The position numbers and the translations under genes were made by a program. Below, one piece after another: positions 1 to 8,320 of a stretch of DNA of 15,967 nt. The stretch is from assembly GCA_021795255.1 (NCBI GenBank), contig JAJYPQ010000045.1, positions 1-15,967 on the forward strand, given 5' to 3'. Numbering within the stretch: the first letter of the stretch is position 1; the number at the start of each line of letters is the position of its first letter. The notes under the pieces are model-generated. The model was not told the origin of the DNA. It saw nothing but the letters and a program-made list of their open reading frames with translations, and made no database searches. The DNA is from Pseudomonadota bacterium (GTDB lineage: Bacteria > Pseudomonadota > Gammaproteobacteria > Acidiferrobacterales > Acidiferrobacteraceae).

Positions 1-115
1 CCGGAATCTGGTTCTGGTAAGCGCTTTCGAACAAGACAATTTCATCGCCCTGCGATTCGTAGTAGGGCTCCTTCGTGATGAGAAAGCCCTCGGGTTTCAC
101 AACTCTTGCTTTCAC
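1..115 (-). CDS. MoxR/CbbQ-NorQ-family AAA+ ATPase, N-terminal fragment
   Basis: Reading the minus strand from GTG at 115 gives about 38 residues running off the left edge. The stretch around EPYYESQGDEIVLFESAYQ matches the segment just before the Walker A motif of CbbQ/NirQ/NorQ proteins, where a Tyr-rich patch and an E-x-x-LFE-x-AY helix precede the GPTGCGKT loop. CbbQ-type ATPases act with a VWA partner (CbbO/NorD) to activate or remodel RuBisCO or nitric oxide reductase. The ATP-binding residues lie outside the window, so CbbQ cannot be told from NorQ. A second in-frame GTG at 100 is possible; 115 is preferred because a purine-rich AAAGGG lies just upstream. It is divergent from qmoA. Family-level call only. 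Confidence 0.6.
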   Translation of the reverse strand, partial: MKARVVKPEGFLITKEPYYESQGDEIVLFESAYQNQIP

Positions 116-141
116 GTTCGCCCTTTCTGCCTTGGGTTAGG

Positions 142-177
142 GGCCTCACAGTATGCCAAAAAAGCCCGCTGAACCAA
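142..177 (-). promoter_or_regulatory. Candidate promoter for the CbbQ-like gene
   Basis: On minus, TTGGTT (172-177) and CATACT (150-155) are separated by 16 bases, and TGG before CATACT gives an extended -10. Transcription would start near 142, leaving a leader of about 27 bases before GTG at 115. The match is moderate and seen by eye only. Confidence 0.35.
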
Positions 178-415
178 AAAGTTATTGACGGGAGTCCGAC
201 CCGTCTTACACAATAGCTTGATTGTTTCAGCGCGGGATCCCTGTCTTGCGCCGACAGTAAAGCTCGTCGCCCAACTCTTGCTAAGCCCCGCTTTATGTGG
301 TGCCATAGAAAGATTCTAACTTGGCCGCGCGTCAAGCCGGCGGTCGAGCATATACGGCAAACGGCCTTATCCTTGGCATGAGCCCCCTGGCTAGCTTTGG
401 CGAACGCCACCTTTT

Positions 416-422
416 GAGGAGG
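416..422 (+). promoter_or_regulatory. Strong ribosome binding site of qmoA
   Basis: GAGGAGG ends 7 bases before ATG at 430. It contains the full AGGAGG consensus at 417-422 and fixes the start of qmoA. Confidence 0.8.
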
Positions 423-429
423 TTGTTTA

Positions 430-1713
430 ATGGTGGACGTAGTGGCAACAAACGAAACCATTGTTGTGGTCGGTGGCGGGATCAGCGGTATGACCGCCGC
501 AGTCGAGGCCGCTGAGACCGGCAAAAATGTCATTTTGCTTGAGCGCGCTCCCTCCCTCGGGGGCCGGGTAAGCCAACTCTACAAGTACTTTCCGAAGCTC
601 TGTCACCCCACCTGTGGGATGGAAATCAATCTTCGTCGCTTGCGCGGGAATAAGCGCATCAAGGTCTTGACCTTAGCGGAGGTCCAGAAGGTTGATGGCC
701 AAGCCGGCGATTACCGGGTGACAGTTAAGCTGCACCCCCGATTTGTCAACGAGAACTGCACGGCCTGCGGCGCCTGCGGCGAAGCGGTCTCGGCACAGAT
801 CAATAATCCTTTCGATTACGGAATGAGTCAGATGAAGGCGGCCTACCTGCCTTTTGCTATGGCTTATCCCCAGCGTTACGTGATCGACCCGTCCTTGATC
901 GGGACTCCAGATGCGCAGAAGGCGAAAGAGGCGTGCCGGTACGGCGCGGTCGACCTCGATATGAAAGTCGAGACCTTGACGCTGACTGCCGGTGCCATTG
1001 TATGGGCCACCGGCTGGCGCCCCTACGACGCGGCCAAGATCCAGCCATATGGCTACGATCGGTTTGATAATGTTATTACGAGCGTCGAGTTCGAGCGCTT
1101 GTCCGATCCGCGCGGGCCAACAGGCGGGCGCCTCGTTCGCCCCTCCGACGGCAAGGAGGCCAAGAACGTGGCCTTCATCCAGTGCGCCGGCTCCCGCGAC
1201 CGCAATCACTTGAAGCATTGCTCCCGCATTTGCTGCATGGCCTCACTCAAGCAGACGACGTATGTGCGCGAGAAATTCGGCGAAGAAGCAAAGTCGACGA
1301 TCTATTATATCGACATTCGGGCAATTGATCGGTTCGAGGACTTCTACCAGAAGGTGCAAGCCGATCCTACGGTCAAGTTCGTGAAATCCAAGGTTGCCAA
1401 CATCACCGAGGATGAGGCGACCGGGGATGTCATATTGCACGGCGTCGATACCGAGGGCTACCACCGCTACGATGCGCGTCACGACCTGTGCGTATTGGCG
1501 GTCGGCATGGAGCCCAGCGTGGACATAAAAACGATTGCGGATGTGACTGTGGATGCGAGCGGGTTTATTGAGGTCAACGGATCCGGCGGCGCCATATTCG
1601 GCGCCGGATGCGCGTCCAACGCTTTAGATGTCAATCGGTCAGTCCAGAGCGCCACGGCAAGCGTGTTGCGCGCGGTTCAGGTTGTCAACCGCGTTGCCAA
1701 GGCAGAGGGTTAG
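430..1713 (+). CDS. qmoA: QmoA, HdrA-like FAD/FeS subunit of quinone-interacting oxidoreductase
   Basis: 427 residues, close to the usual QmoA length of just over 400. The N-terminal FAD site is VVVGGGISG (12-20), followed by ERAPSLGGR. The Cys motif CHPTC (58-62), the cluster C110/C113/C116 (CTACGAC) and the redox Cys block CAGSRD...HCSRICC (C252, C264, C268, C269) are those of QmoA and HdrA flavoproteins. Known role: part of the Qmo complex that exchanges electrons between APS reductase and the quinone pool, running in the oxidative direction in sulfur oxidisers. The ATG at 430 has a perfect AGGAGG (417-422) 7 bases upstream. It is first in an operon, with qmoB starting 3 bases after its stop. 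HdrA of a sulfane-sulfur (sHdr) system is less likely because the next gene is a full QmoB. Confidence 0.93.
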   Translation: MVDVVATNETIVVVGGGISGMTAAVEAAETGKNVILLERAPSLGGRVSQLYKYFPKLCHPTCGMEINLRRLRGNKRIKVLTLAEVQKVDGQAGDYRVTVKLHPRFVNENCTACGACGEAVSAQINNPFDYGMSQMKAAYLPFAMAYPQRYVIDPSLIGTPDAQKAKEACRYGAVDLDMKVETLTLTAGAIVWATGWRPYDAAKIQPYGYDRFDNVITSVEFERLSDPRGPTGGRLVRPSDGKEAKNVAFIQCAGSRDRNHLKHCSRICCMASLKQTTYVREKFGEEAKSTIYYIDIRAIDRFEDFYQKVQADPTVKFVKSKVANITEDEATGDVILHGVDTEGYHRYDARHDLCVLAVGMEPSVDIKTIADVTVDASGFIEVNGSGGAIFGAGCASNALDVNRSVQSATASVLRAVQVVNRVAKAEG

Positions 1714-1716
1714 AGC

Positions 1717-3960
1717 ATGGCGGATATGAAGATTGGTGCGTACGTGTGCCAAGGATGCGGCCTCGGAGAGCGGCTGGATACGAAAGCTTTGACGCTGGTC
1801 GCACAGAAGGAAGGTAAGGCGCAGGTGGTGCGTGAACACGAATTCCTGTGCAACAGCCAGGGCTTGGCCATGATTCAAAAGGACATCGATGAGGGCGTGA
1901 ATCGGGTCGTCATCGGCGCCTGTTCGCGGCGCGCCAAGCTTGAGGCCTTCCATTTTCCGGAAGTCGCGGTATCGCGCGTCAATCTTCGCGAGCAGGTCAT
2001 TTGGTCGCAGCCAGCCACCGAGGAGGCCCGCGAACTCACGCAAGAGATGGCCGCCGACTATATGCGCATGGGCTGCGCCGAAGCGAAAAAGATCGTCACT
2101 CCTACCCCCAATGCGGAGACCGGCAAGAATAAACGCATCCTGGTCGTGGGCGGCGGAGTCACCGGCATGACAGCGGCCCTGGAAGCGGCAAAAGCCGGTT
2201 ACGATGTCTTGCTGGTTGAGAAGACCGCGAGCCTCGGCGGCTATATGGGCAAGCTCTTCAAGCGTGTTCCTTATCGCGAACCTTATGCCGACCCGCAGGC
2301 GACCGGGGTCGAGGGCTTGGTGGCGGCGGTATCCCAGGACCCGCATATCACCGTGTATTTGCATTCCACGACCACGCGCACGAGTGGTGCCCCGGGCCAG
2401 TTTAGTGTCGATATCACCGCGGAAAGCGGCAAGACCGAAACTGAAAACGTGGGCGCGATCGTCATGGCGAGCGGATTTACTCCCTACGATGCCAATCGCT
2501 TGCCTGAATTCGGCTACGGCAAGAGCAAAAACGTAGTGGACCAGGCGGGGCTCGAGGTTCTGGCGCGGGAGGCCGCGGCTAAGGGTGAACCCATGCGCCG
2601 GCCCGCCGATGGCAAGGAGATAAAGAGCGTCGTTTTTGTGCAATGCGCCGGACAACGCGATCCGACCGGTACTCATCTTAAGTATTGCTCGGGACATTGC
2701 TGCAACACGAGCATGAAGCAAGCGATGTACTTCAAGGATCAGAACCCGGCTATTGACACCGCCGTTATTTACACCGACCTTCGGACCCCAGGGAACGGCG
2801 AGGACTTCTACCGCAGCGCGCAAAAGAAGGGCGTTATATTCACCAAAGGTAAAGTCGCCTCTGTTGATGTGGCTGGCAACGGTTCGGCATCGGTCAAGTT
2901 CCATGATCTGATACTGGACGACAAAGATGCCGTCATGAAGGATGTGGATCTCGTGGTTTTGGCCACGGGCCAGGTCCCCAACTCGGGTGTCAATATCGAG
3001 ATCAAGCCGGGCGCCGAAGATATCGACATGGGCGTGCAGCAAAATGGCGAACACGCGGTCTCTGTTCTAAACTTGACCTACCGCCAAGGCCCTGACGTTC
3101 CCCAGCTGAAGTACGGGTTTACGGATTCTCATTTCATCTGCTTTCCCTACGAGACCAGGCGCACCGGGATTTATACGGCGGGCCCGGTACGGCGTCCCAT
3201 GGACATCGTCCAGGCGACCGAGGATGCGACCGGGGCGGCGTTAAAAGCGATTCAGGCGGTTGAGAATGCGGGTCTAGGCCGCGCTGCCCATCCGCGATCA
3301 GGCGATCTGAGTTTCCCCACGTTTCGGCGCGAGGGGTGCACGCAATGCAAGCGTTGCACCGTCGAGTGTCCGTTCGGGGCCATCGACGAAGACGAGCAGC
3401 GCTACCCGCAGTTCAACGAAAGCCGGTGCCGTCGATGCGGCACGTGCATGGGCGCCTGCCCGGTGCGCGTCATCTCGTTTGAAAATTACTCAGTGGACAG
3501 CGTGGGTTCGCAAATCAAGGCCATCGATGTGCCAGACGAGTTTTCCGAGAAGCCGCGTATCCTGCTTCTTGCTTGCGAGAACGACGCCTACCCCGCGCTC
3601 GACATGGCGGGCATGAACCGACTGAGCTCGAGCGCATTCGTGCGTACGATCCCGGTTCGATGCCTGGGCTCGGTCAACATGATCTGGATAACGGACGCCC
3701 TCAACAGCGGCTACGATGGCGTGATGATGATGGGCTGCAAACACGGCGACGACTATCAGTGCCACTTCGTGAAGGGTTCGGAACTTGCCAGCTATCGCAT
3801 GAGTAAGATCGACGACACGCTGAAGAACCTGAACCTCGAGGCAGACCGGGTTCGGCTCCTTGAAGTGGCGATCACCGACATAGCGCGCGTCCCGGAATTG
3901 ATTAACGACTACGCGGCCAAGATCAAAGAGATTGGCATGAGTCCGTTTAAGGGCTTCTAG
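1717..3960 (+). CDS. qmoB: QmoB, HdrA-like flavoprotein with ferredoxin and MvhD domains
   Basis: 747 residues, the usual QmoB size. In order: an N-terminal Cys segment (YVCQGCG, C11/C14; GACSRR near 67-72); FAD site VVGGGVTG (143-150) with EKTASLGGYMGK; the HdrA-type block CAGQRD...YCSGHCC (310-329); two [4Fe-4S] motifs C541/C544/C547/C551 and C571/C574/C577/C581, each ending CP; and a C-terminal MvhD-like domain (about 612-740) with C620, C649, C674 and C682, expected to hold a [2Fe-2S] cluster. The flavin, ferredoxin and MvhD order separates QmoB from plain HdrA. It should relay electrons between QmoA/APS reductase and the HdrCB pair. A GAGGG at the end of qmoA precedes the ATG, 3 bases after the qmoA stop, so translation is probably coupled. 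Confidence 0.93.
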   Translation: MADMKIGAYVCQGCGLGERLDTKALTLVAQKEGKAQVVREHEFLCNSQGLAMIQKDIDEGVNRVVIGACSRRAKLEAFHFPEVAVSRVNLREQVIWSQPATEEARELTQEMAADYMRMGCAEAKKIVTPTPNAETGKNKRILVVGGGVTGMTAALEAAKAGYDVLLVEKTASLGGYMGKLFKRVPYREPYADPQATGVEGLVAAVSQDPHITVYLHSTTTRTSGAPGQFSVDITAESGKTETENVGAIVMASGFTPYDANRLPEFGYGKSKNVVDQAGLEVLAREAAAKGEPMRRPADGKEIKSVVFVQCAGQRDPTGTHLKYCSGHCCNTSMKQAMYFKDQNPAIDTAVIYTDLRTPGNGEDFYRSAQKKGVIFTKGKVASVDVAGNGSASVKFHDLILDDKDAVMKDVDLVVLATGQVPNSGVNIEIKPGAEDIDMGVQQNGEHAVSVLNLTYRQGPDVPQLKYGFTDSHFICFPYETRRTGIYTAGPVRRPMDIVQATEDATGAALKAIQAVENAGLGRAAHPRSGDLSFPTFRREGCTQCKRCTVECPFGAIDEDEQRYPQFNESRCRRCGTCMGACPVRVISFENYSVDSVGSQIKAIDVPDEFSEKPRILLLACENDAYPALDMAGMNRLSSSAFVRTIPVRCLGSVNMIWITDALNSGYDGVMMMGCKHGDDYQCHFVKGSELASYRMSKIDDTLKNLNLEADRVRLLEVAITDIARVPELINDYAAKIKEIGMSPFKGF

Positions 3961-3968
3961 GAGGTATC

Positions 3969-4592
3969 GTGAGCGATCTCAATACAGCAATGACGGAGCA
4001 GTACCGCAACGCCTTTCTGACAGAAGTCGAAGCGAACGTCGAAGAAGGCCAATGGGTCAAGATGTGCATGCAGTGTGGCGTGTGTTCGGGCTCCTGCCCG
4101 CTCGGGCCCGCGTGGGAGCATCCGCCCCAGGAGATCTTCATGATGATCCGGGCCGGTAAGCGTGACGAGGTACTGAAATCCGAGTCCATGTGGATGTGCA
4201 CGTCTTGTTACAACTGCATTGTTCGCTGCCCGCGTGAGATTCCCATCACCCATATCATGCACGGGCTCGCCAATTACGCCCACAGGCTGGGGCTTGCCCC
4301 GAAAATGAATCCCACTCGGCGTTTCGCCAAGATCTTTTGGGATAATCTTGCCAAGTCCGGCCGTGTAAACGAGATCCAGTTGTCGGTGCGTCTTTATTTC
4401 ATGGATGGCCTTAAGGTTGGCATCGCTCGGGCTTGGAGCATGAAGAATGTCGGTCTGGGCATGCTGAAGACCGGCCGACTCAACCCGTTCGGTTTTGTGA
4501 CTCACAAGGGTTGCAAGGACGCGAAGGGGATCCACCGCATGTTGAAGAAAGCGCGAGAGATCGAAGATCGACGTAAAGGGTTTGCTGCCTAA
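3969..4592 (+). CDS. hdrC: HdrC-like iron-sulfur subunit replacing QmoC
   Basis: 207 residues with two ferredoxin motifs CxxCxxCxxxCP: C33/C36/C39/C43 and C77/C80/C83/C87, as in HdrC and the N-terminal half of QmoC. Canonical QmoC carries a cytochrome-b-like membrane domain after this module. Here the protein ends after a short polar and basic tail (about 100-207) with no membrane segment, so it is a soluble HdrC. Known context: some Gram-positive sulfate reducers and some sulfur oxidisers have HdrB and HdrC in place of QmoC. The start is GTG at 3969, with AGGAGG (3959-3964) overlapping the qmoB stop codon. It should pass electrons between QmoB and HdrB. Confidence 0.9.
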   Translation: MSDLNTAMTEQYRNAFLTEVEANVEEGQWVKMCMQCGVCSGSCPLGPAWEHPPQEIFMMIRAGKRDEVLKSESMWMCTSCYNCIVRCPREIPITHIMHGLANYAHRLGLAPKMNPTRRFAKIFWDNLAKSGRVNEIQLSVRLYFMDGLKVGIARAWSMKNVGLGMLKTGRLNPFGFVTHKGCKDAKGIHRMLKKAREIEDRRKGFAA

Positions 4593-4602
4593 GGGGTTTC
4601 GT

Positions 4603-5520
4603 ATGGCCAGAAAAGAATATTCCTTCTATCCCGGGTGCTCCTCGGAGCGCCGCACCTCTGCCTCCAACTACATGGTATCGGTAGAGGCCATGTGCAAGAA
4701 ACTGGATATTCAACTAAACGAGATTCCAGATTGGAACTGCTGCGGCGCCTCGATTGGCTACGCCGAAGGGGGCGAGCTTCCGCGGCACGTCATGAACGCC
4801 CGTAATCTTGCGATCTCCGAGCAAGCTAATAAGGGACAGGATGTGGTCGCGACTTGCGCCGCCTGCTGGTTGGGCGCGAAAGAGACCAAGGACCGGCTTG
4901 CGCACGACAGTGATCTCTTGGCCGAGACCAATGAGGCCTTGCGCGAAGCCGGGATGAATCTTCAGTACAAGGGCGAGCAGGAAGTGCGCCATATGGTCGA
5001 AGTGCTGATAGAGGATTTGGGCTACGACGAACTGAAAAAGCCAGTCGTGAAATCGCTCGAAGGTATCAAGTTCGCGGGCTACGTGGGCTGCCAGACGAAC
5101 CGACCCTTTGGTATTGCCGGGGAGTCGTTTGAGAACCCTAAGTATCTCGACAAGCTGGTCGAGATGGTGGGGGGCGAGGCGCTCGACAAGTACGATCAGA
5201 AAGTGACCTGCTGCGGCGGGGCGCTGGCGTTTTCCGAGCCGGAGAAGAGCCAGGCCCAGATCAAAAAGATTATCGAGTCCGCTTATGACCACGGCGCCGA
5301 GATGATTGTGACCCCGTGCCCCGTGTGTCAAATGAACGTCGAGGTCTATCAGGGCCAGATCAATAAACGCTATGGGACGAAGTTCAATATTCCGGTGACC
5401 TACTATAGCCAGCTCATGGCCGTGGCCTATGGCGGGACTGCGAAAGAGGCGGGTCTCGACGGGCAAGTTATCCGTGCCCGTAAGCTCGAAGAAATCGCCG
5501 CCAAGCCAGCCCATCGCTAA
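4603..5520 (+). CDS. hdrB: HdrB-like CCG-domain subunit
   Basis: 305 residues with two complete CCG motifs: C12, C46-C47, C85/C88 and C163, C203-C204, C239/C242. In methanogen HdrB such motifs hold paired noncubane [4Fe-4S] clusters that do disulfide chemistry, so both cluster sites look intact here. There are no membrane segments. The ATG at 4603 is preferred over TTG at 4582 because AAGGGG (4591-4596) is well spaced, the TTG would lie inside hdrC, and MARKEYSFYPGC is the normal HdrB N-terminus. It is last in the qmoAB-hdrCB operon, 10 bases after hdrC, and its stop lies 15 bases from the end of the convergent helicase gene. The substrate is unknown: a thiol/disulfide, quinone or protein carrier are all possible. 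Confidence 0.9.
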   Translation: MARKEYSFYPGCSSERRTSASNYMVSVEAMCKKLDIQLNEIPDWNCCGASIGYAEGGELPRHVMNARNLAISEQANKGQDVVATCAACWLGAKETKDRLAHDSDLLAETNEALREAGMNLQYKGEQEVRHMVEVLIEDLGYDELKKPVVKSLEGIKFAGYVGCQTNRPFGIAGESFENPKYLDKLVEMVGGEALDKYDQKVTCCGGALAFSEPEKSQAQIKKIIESAYDHGAEMIVTPCPVCQMNVEVYQGQINKRYGTKFNIPVTYYSQLMAVAYGGTAKEAGLDGQVIRARKLEEIAAKPAHR

Positions 5521-5535
5521 AGCGCGGGCTCTCAG

Positions 5536-8202
5536 TTAATAAGAAGGTCGCGGGATCGGGCCAAAAAGGCCATCTAAGTCCTCGGCTTGGAGTGCGGCAC
5601 CCGGTTCCGCGTTATCGCTGAGGAGCGCGGACGTCATGGCAAGTTTCTTGGCCTGGAGCGTCAGTATCTTTTCTTCCACGGTCCCCTCGGCGATCAGCTT
5701 GTAGACGAAAACCGGCTTGGCCTGGCCGAGCCTGTGGGCGCGATCGGTGGCCTGCCTCTCCACCGCTGGGTTCCACCACGGGTCGTAATGAATGACGGTG
5801 TCGGCGGCCGTGAGATTGAGGCCTGCCCCTCCGGCCTTGAGGCTCACCAAAAAGACCGGCACCCGTCCTTCCTGGAAGGCGTCCACAGGAGTGCTACGGT
5901 CGCGCGTGTCCCCGGTCAAAACGACGTACGGAATAGCGAGTTCCGTAAACGCGTCTGCTATGAGCGCAAGCATGCTCGTAAATTGCGAAAATATGAGAAC
6001 GTGGCGGCCCTCTTCGATCAGCTCCGGCACCATCTCCTGCAATAAATGCAGCTTGGCTGACGAAGGAACCTTTCCGGGAAGACGCGTTTTCACGAGCCTT
6101 GGGTCGCAACAGACTTGGCGCAGTTTCAGCAGTGCATCCAGGATAATGATGCGGCTCGCGTCAAGCCCGCGCTTGGCGATCGCCAAGCGGACCTGGTCGT
6201 GCAAAGCGAGGCGCACGGTCTCATAAAGGTCTCGTTGGCCCCCCGTTAAGGAGACGGCTTTGACGATCTCAGTTTTGGGCGGGAGCTCGGGAGCCACCTT
6301 TTCTTTGGTACGCCTCAGTAAAAACGGGGCGATACGTTTTCGCAAGGCCTCACGCCGCCCGGCGTCATCTTGCTTCTCGATCGGCGTCCGGAACCACTGC
6401 GCGAAGCGGCGCTCCTGGCCCAACAGGCCGGGCATGAGGAGATCGAACAGGGCCCAGAGTTCGCCCAAGTGGTTTTCGAGAGGTGTACCGGTCAATGCCA
6501 GCTTATGTCGGCTCTGGAGCCGTCTCGCCGTTTGCGCCGCTGCGGTCCTCGGGTTTTTGAGGGTGTGGGCCTCATCAAAGACCAGATAGTGGAAGGGCGT
6601 CGCCCCCAAAACCTCCTCGTCACGCGCGAGCAGCGGATAGGTGGTGAGTATGATGTCGTAGGCGGCAATGCTCTTGAATCGTCTTTTGCGTCCGGGTCCT
6701 TGAAGAATCAAGACCCTGAGTTCCGGCGTAAAGCGCGCCGCCTCCCGATGCCAATTGTCCATAAGGCTCGTCGGCGCGACGATGAGACAGGGCCTATCAA
6801 GCCGCCCTGTCTCTTTGTCACGCTGCAACAGCGCCAAGGTTTGAAGTGTCTTCCCAAGACCCATGTCATCGGCTAGCACTCCATTGAAGTCGTGGCGGGC
6901 TAAGTGGGTGAGCCAATCGAGTCCTGCCTTTTGGTAGGGCCGCAGTGCAGCCTTAAGGCCCGAAGGGTAGTCTTCCTCGGGGATGTTCCCGTGTCCATTC
7001 AGGGTTCTTGCTAAGGCCTTGAGGTTCTTGGCGCCGCGCCATTGAACCGGCTCGCCGTTGATCGTGAGACCCTCGGGAATGAAGGGTAGGGGCCCGAACA
7101 GGCGCCGACCCGTGCGATCGCCGGGTCGGCTCTCATAAAGATCGGCAAAGGTCGCCAAAATCTCGGCGACCTTGGCGGCCGGTACCGCAACGATTCCGCC
7201 TCCTTCCACGGGCACGGCCAGCAATTCCGATGGTGGCTGCTTTTGAAGGGCGGCGAGGCTTGTGCCCTCGGGGCCGTTTTCTATTATGCGCAAAAGCACA
7301 GGCAATAGATTAACCCGCTGACCGTTGATGAGTATGCCCAACTCCCAGTCGAACCAACCCGGCTCTGAGGCCTCTCGTATCTCCCCATACCACGCTTGCG
7401 TGTAGGGGATGGGTCGGTAGGGATAGTCGGCCGCGTAGCTGACGCGCCACCCGTCCTTTTCAAGGGACGGCGCGCCGTAAAGCGTAAAATCTACAAGCCG
7501 CCGCGACGAATCGTTCCCCCAAAGCGCAAGGTCCTGCTGGTGTTCGTTGGGCACCACCACTGCATCGTCGCCAAGGAGCGGGCCGAATCCGAGTTTTTGA
7601 AGACACATTAAAGCCTGCCAGGCCGAATGCTGATCCGGCGCGATCTCGATAGTGCTCGAGCCCGCGTCCACCCGCACCAGAGGTCGCCTCTCAGACCATG
7701 ATATCTCTGTGCCACCATAATCAAGGGAAAGTCGAGCGATAGCGCATACAAGGTGCTCCGCACCCGCCTGCCGGCGGTAGCGCGGGCGCACTGGCAATGT
7801 CGCGGTTGTCAGGTGGAGGTGGGGCGTCGGTTTGATGGCTGGCCCCAGGACCCGAGCATCGGGCCTAAGTTCGCGATCAAGTCGGCTCTCTTTCGGTTGT
7901 CTTTCCCCAGGGGTTTTCGCCGGGCGTGTGGGTGCAGGGTATGCCTGGCCCAAGGCCGCTAAGAGAGTCGCTACGACGTGCTTACAATTGTATCCGACCG
8001 GACATTCGCATGTGCCGTGAAGCGGTAGTCGTGTCTCGACGTGCACCGCATAAAAATTCCCCTGGCTTCCGCGGACCGTGGACCGGATAGTGTCTCGGTC
8101 CGTTCGCGCCCAGCTTATGACGCGTTCTTGCGCGTGATAGATCTCGCCGCGCTGAAAGGCCCCTGGGGAAACTGCCCGCGCTATGTCGGTGCGTGTATAG
8201 AT
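5536..8202 (-). CDS. SWIM zinc-finger SNF2-family DNA helicase/ATPase (non-standard start)
   Basis: About 888 residues from the start chosen. The N-terminal SWIM zinc finger has pattern CxCx5CxH (C65, C67, C73, H75). A SNF2 ATPase core follows: Walker A DDMGLGKT (445-452), DEAH (543-546), LTGTPLEN, FSQFTSM, SLKAGGAGLNLT and a C-terminal QATDRAHRLGQ arginine-finger motif. The protein should translocate on double-stranded DNA and remodel DNA-protein complexes; its specific role is unknown. Oddity: the frame is open to 8226, but the only standard start in the N-terminal part is GTG at 8046, which would remove the residues before the zinc finger. Those upstream residues read as family sequence (TDIARAVSPGAFQRGEIYHA). 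ATC at 8202, 7 bases after GAGGG (8210-8214), fits best; ATT at 8226 is the alternative. It converges on hdrB. Confidence 0.88.
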   Translation of the reverse strand: MYTRTDIARAVSPGAFQRGEIYHAQERVISWARTDRDTIRSTVRGSQGNFYAVHVETRLPLHGTCECPVGYNCKHVVATLLAALGQAYPAPTRPAKTPGERQPKESRLDRELRPDARVLGPAIKPTPHLHLTTATLPVRPRYRRQAGAEHLVCAIARLSLDYGGTEISWSERRPLVRVDAGSSTIEIAPDQHSAWQALMCLQKLGFGPLLGDDAVVVPNEHQQDLALWGNDSSRRLVDFTLYGAPSLEKDGWRVSYAADYPYRPIPYTQAWYGEIREASEPGWFDWELGILINGQRVNLLPVLLRIIENGPEGTSLAALQKQPPSELLAVPVEGGGIVAVPAAKVAEILATFADLYESRPGDRTGRRLFGPLPFIPEGLTINGEPVQWRGAKNLKALARTLNGHGNIPEEDYPSGLKAALRPYQKAGLDWLTHLARHDFNGVLADDMGLGKTLQTLALLQRDKETGRLDRPCLIVAPTSLMDNWHREAARFTPELRVLILQGPGRKRRFKSIAAYDIILTTYPLLARDEEVLGATPFHYLVFDEAHTLKNPRTAAAQTARRLQSRHKLALTGTPLENHLGELWALFDLLMPGLLGQERRFAQWFRTPIEKQDDAGRREALRKRIAPFLLRRTKEKVAPELPPKTEIVKAVSLTGGQRDLYETVRLALHDQVRLAIAKRGLDASRIIILDALLKLRQVCCDPRLVKTRLPGKVPSSAKLHLLQEMVPELIEEGRHVLIFSQFTSMLALIADAFTELAIPYVVLTGDTRDRSTPVDAFQEGRVPVFLVSLKAGGAGLNLTAADTVIHYDPWWNPAVERQATDRAHRLGQAKPVFVYKLIAEGTVEEKILTLQAKKLAMTSALLSDNAEPGAALQAEDLDGLFGPIPRPSY

Positions 8203-8234
8203 GGCAAAACCCTCGCCCGACGTAATTTAGGCCC

Positions 8235-8270
8235 TTGCGAGAGTGTACCGAAGCGTACTTTGCTAACCAA
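8235..8270 (-). promoter_or_regulatory. Candidate promoter of the SNF2 helicase gene
   Basis: On minus, TTGGTT (8265-8270) and TACACT (8242-8247) are spaced by 17 bases, predicting a start near 8235. The transcript would then begin just upstream of the ATT (8226) and ATC (8202) candidate starts, which supports translation beginning well upstream of GTG 8046. Confidence 0.45.
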
Positions 8271-8320
8271 GGGCGGCCAGCGCCCGTCCCCCCGACTCGG
8301 AAAGCGAACGGAGTGCCTGC

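Larger units (their letters stand above)
116..429. other. Divergent intergenic region with three small stem-loops
   Basis: This 314-base spacer separates the divergent CbbQ-like gene and qmoA. No convincing coding sequence was seen. Three successive perfect stem-loops are present: GACGGG/CCCGTC (187-192/200-205, 7-base loop), ACAAT/ATTGT (210-214/221-225, 6-base loop) and CTGTC/GACAG (241-245/253-257, 7-base loop). On minus the last hairpin read is followed by AATAACTTTTT. A TATACG element lies at 351-356 on plus, but no good -35 could be paired with it, so the qmoA promoter is not assigned. Confidence 0.4.

Noticed and set aside
187..257. tRNA on minus built from the 7-base loops
   Set aside because: The anticodon-like loop lacks the invariant T before the anticodon, the T-loop does not match, and no acceptor stem is formed.
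1639..3054. Long open frame of 471 codons on minus
   Set aside because: It lies opposite qmoA and qmoB, which have clear cofactor motifs; its translation shows no family features and reflects codon bias of the real genes.
430..5520. Sulfane-sulfur sHdr cluster
   Set aside because: The second gene has the QmoB-specific HdrA-ferredoxin-MvhD order, and no lipoate-binding protein, DsrE or TusA genes accompany it.
5536..8046. Helicase starting at GTG 8046
   Set aside because: This would discard in-frame residues that read as the conserved region before the SWIM zinc finger.
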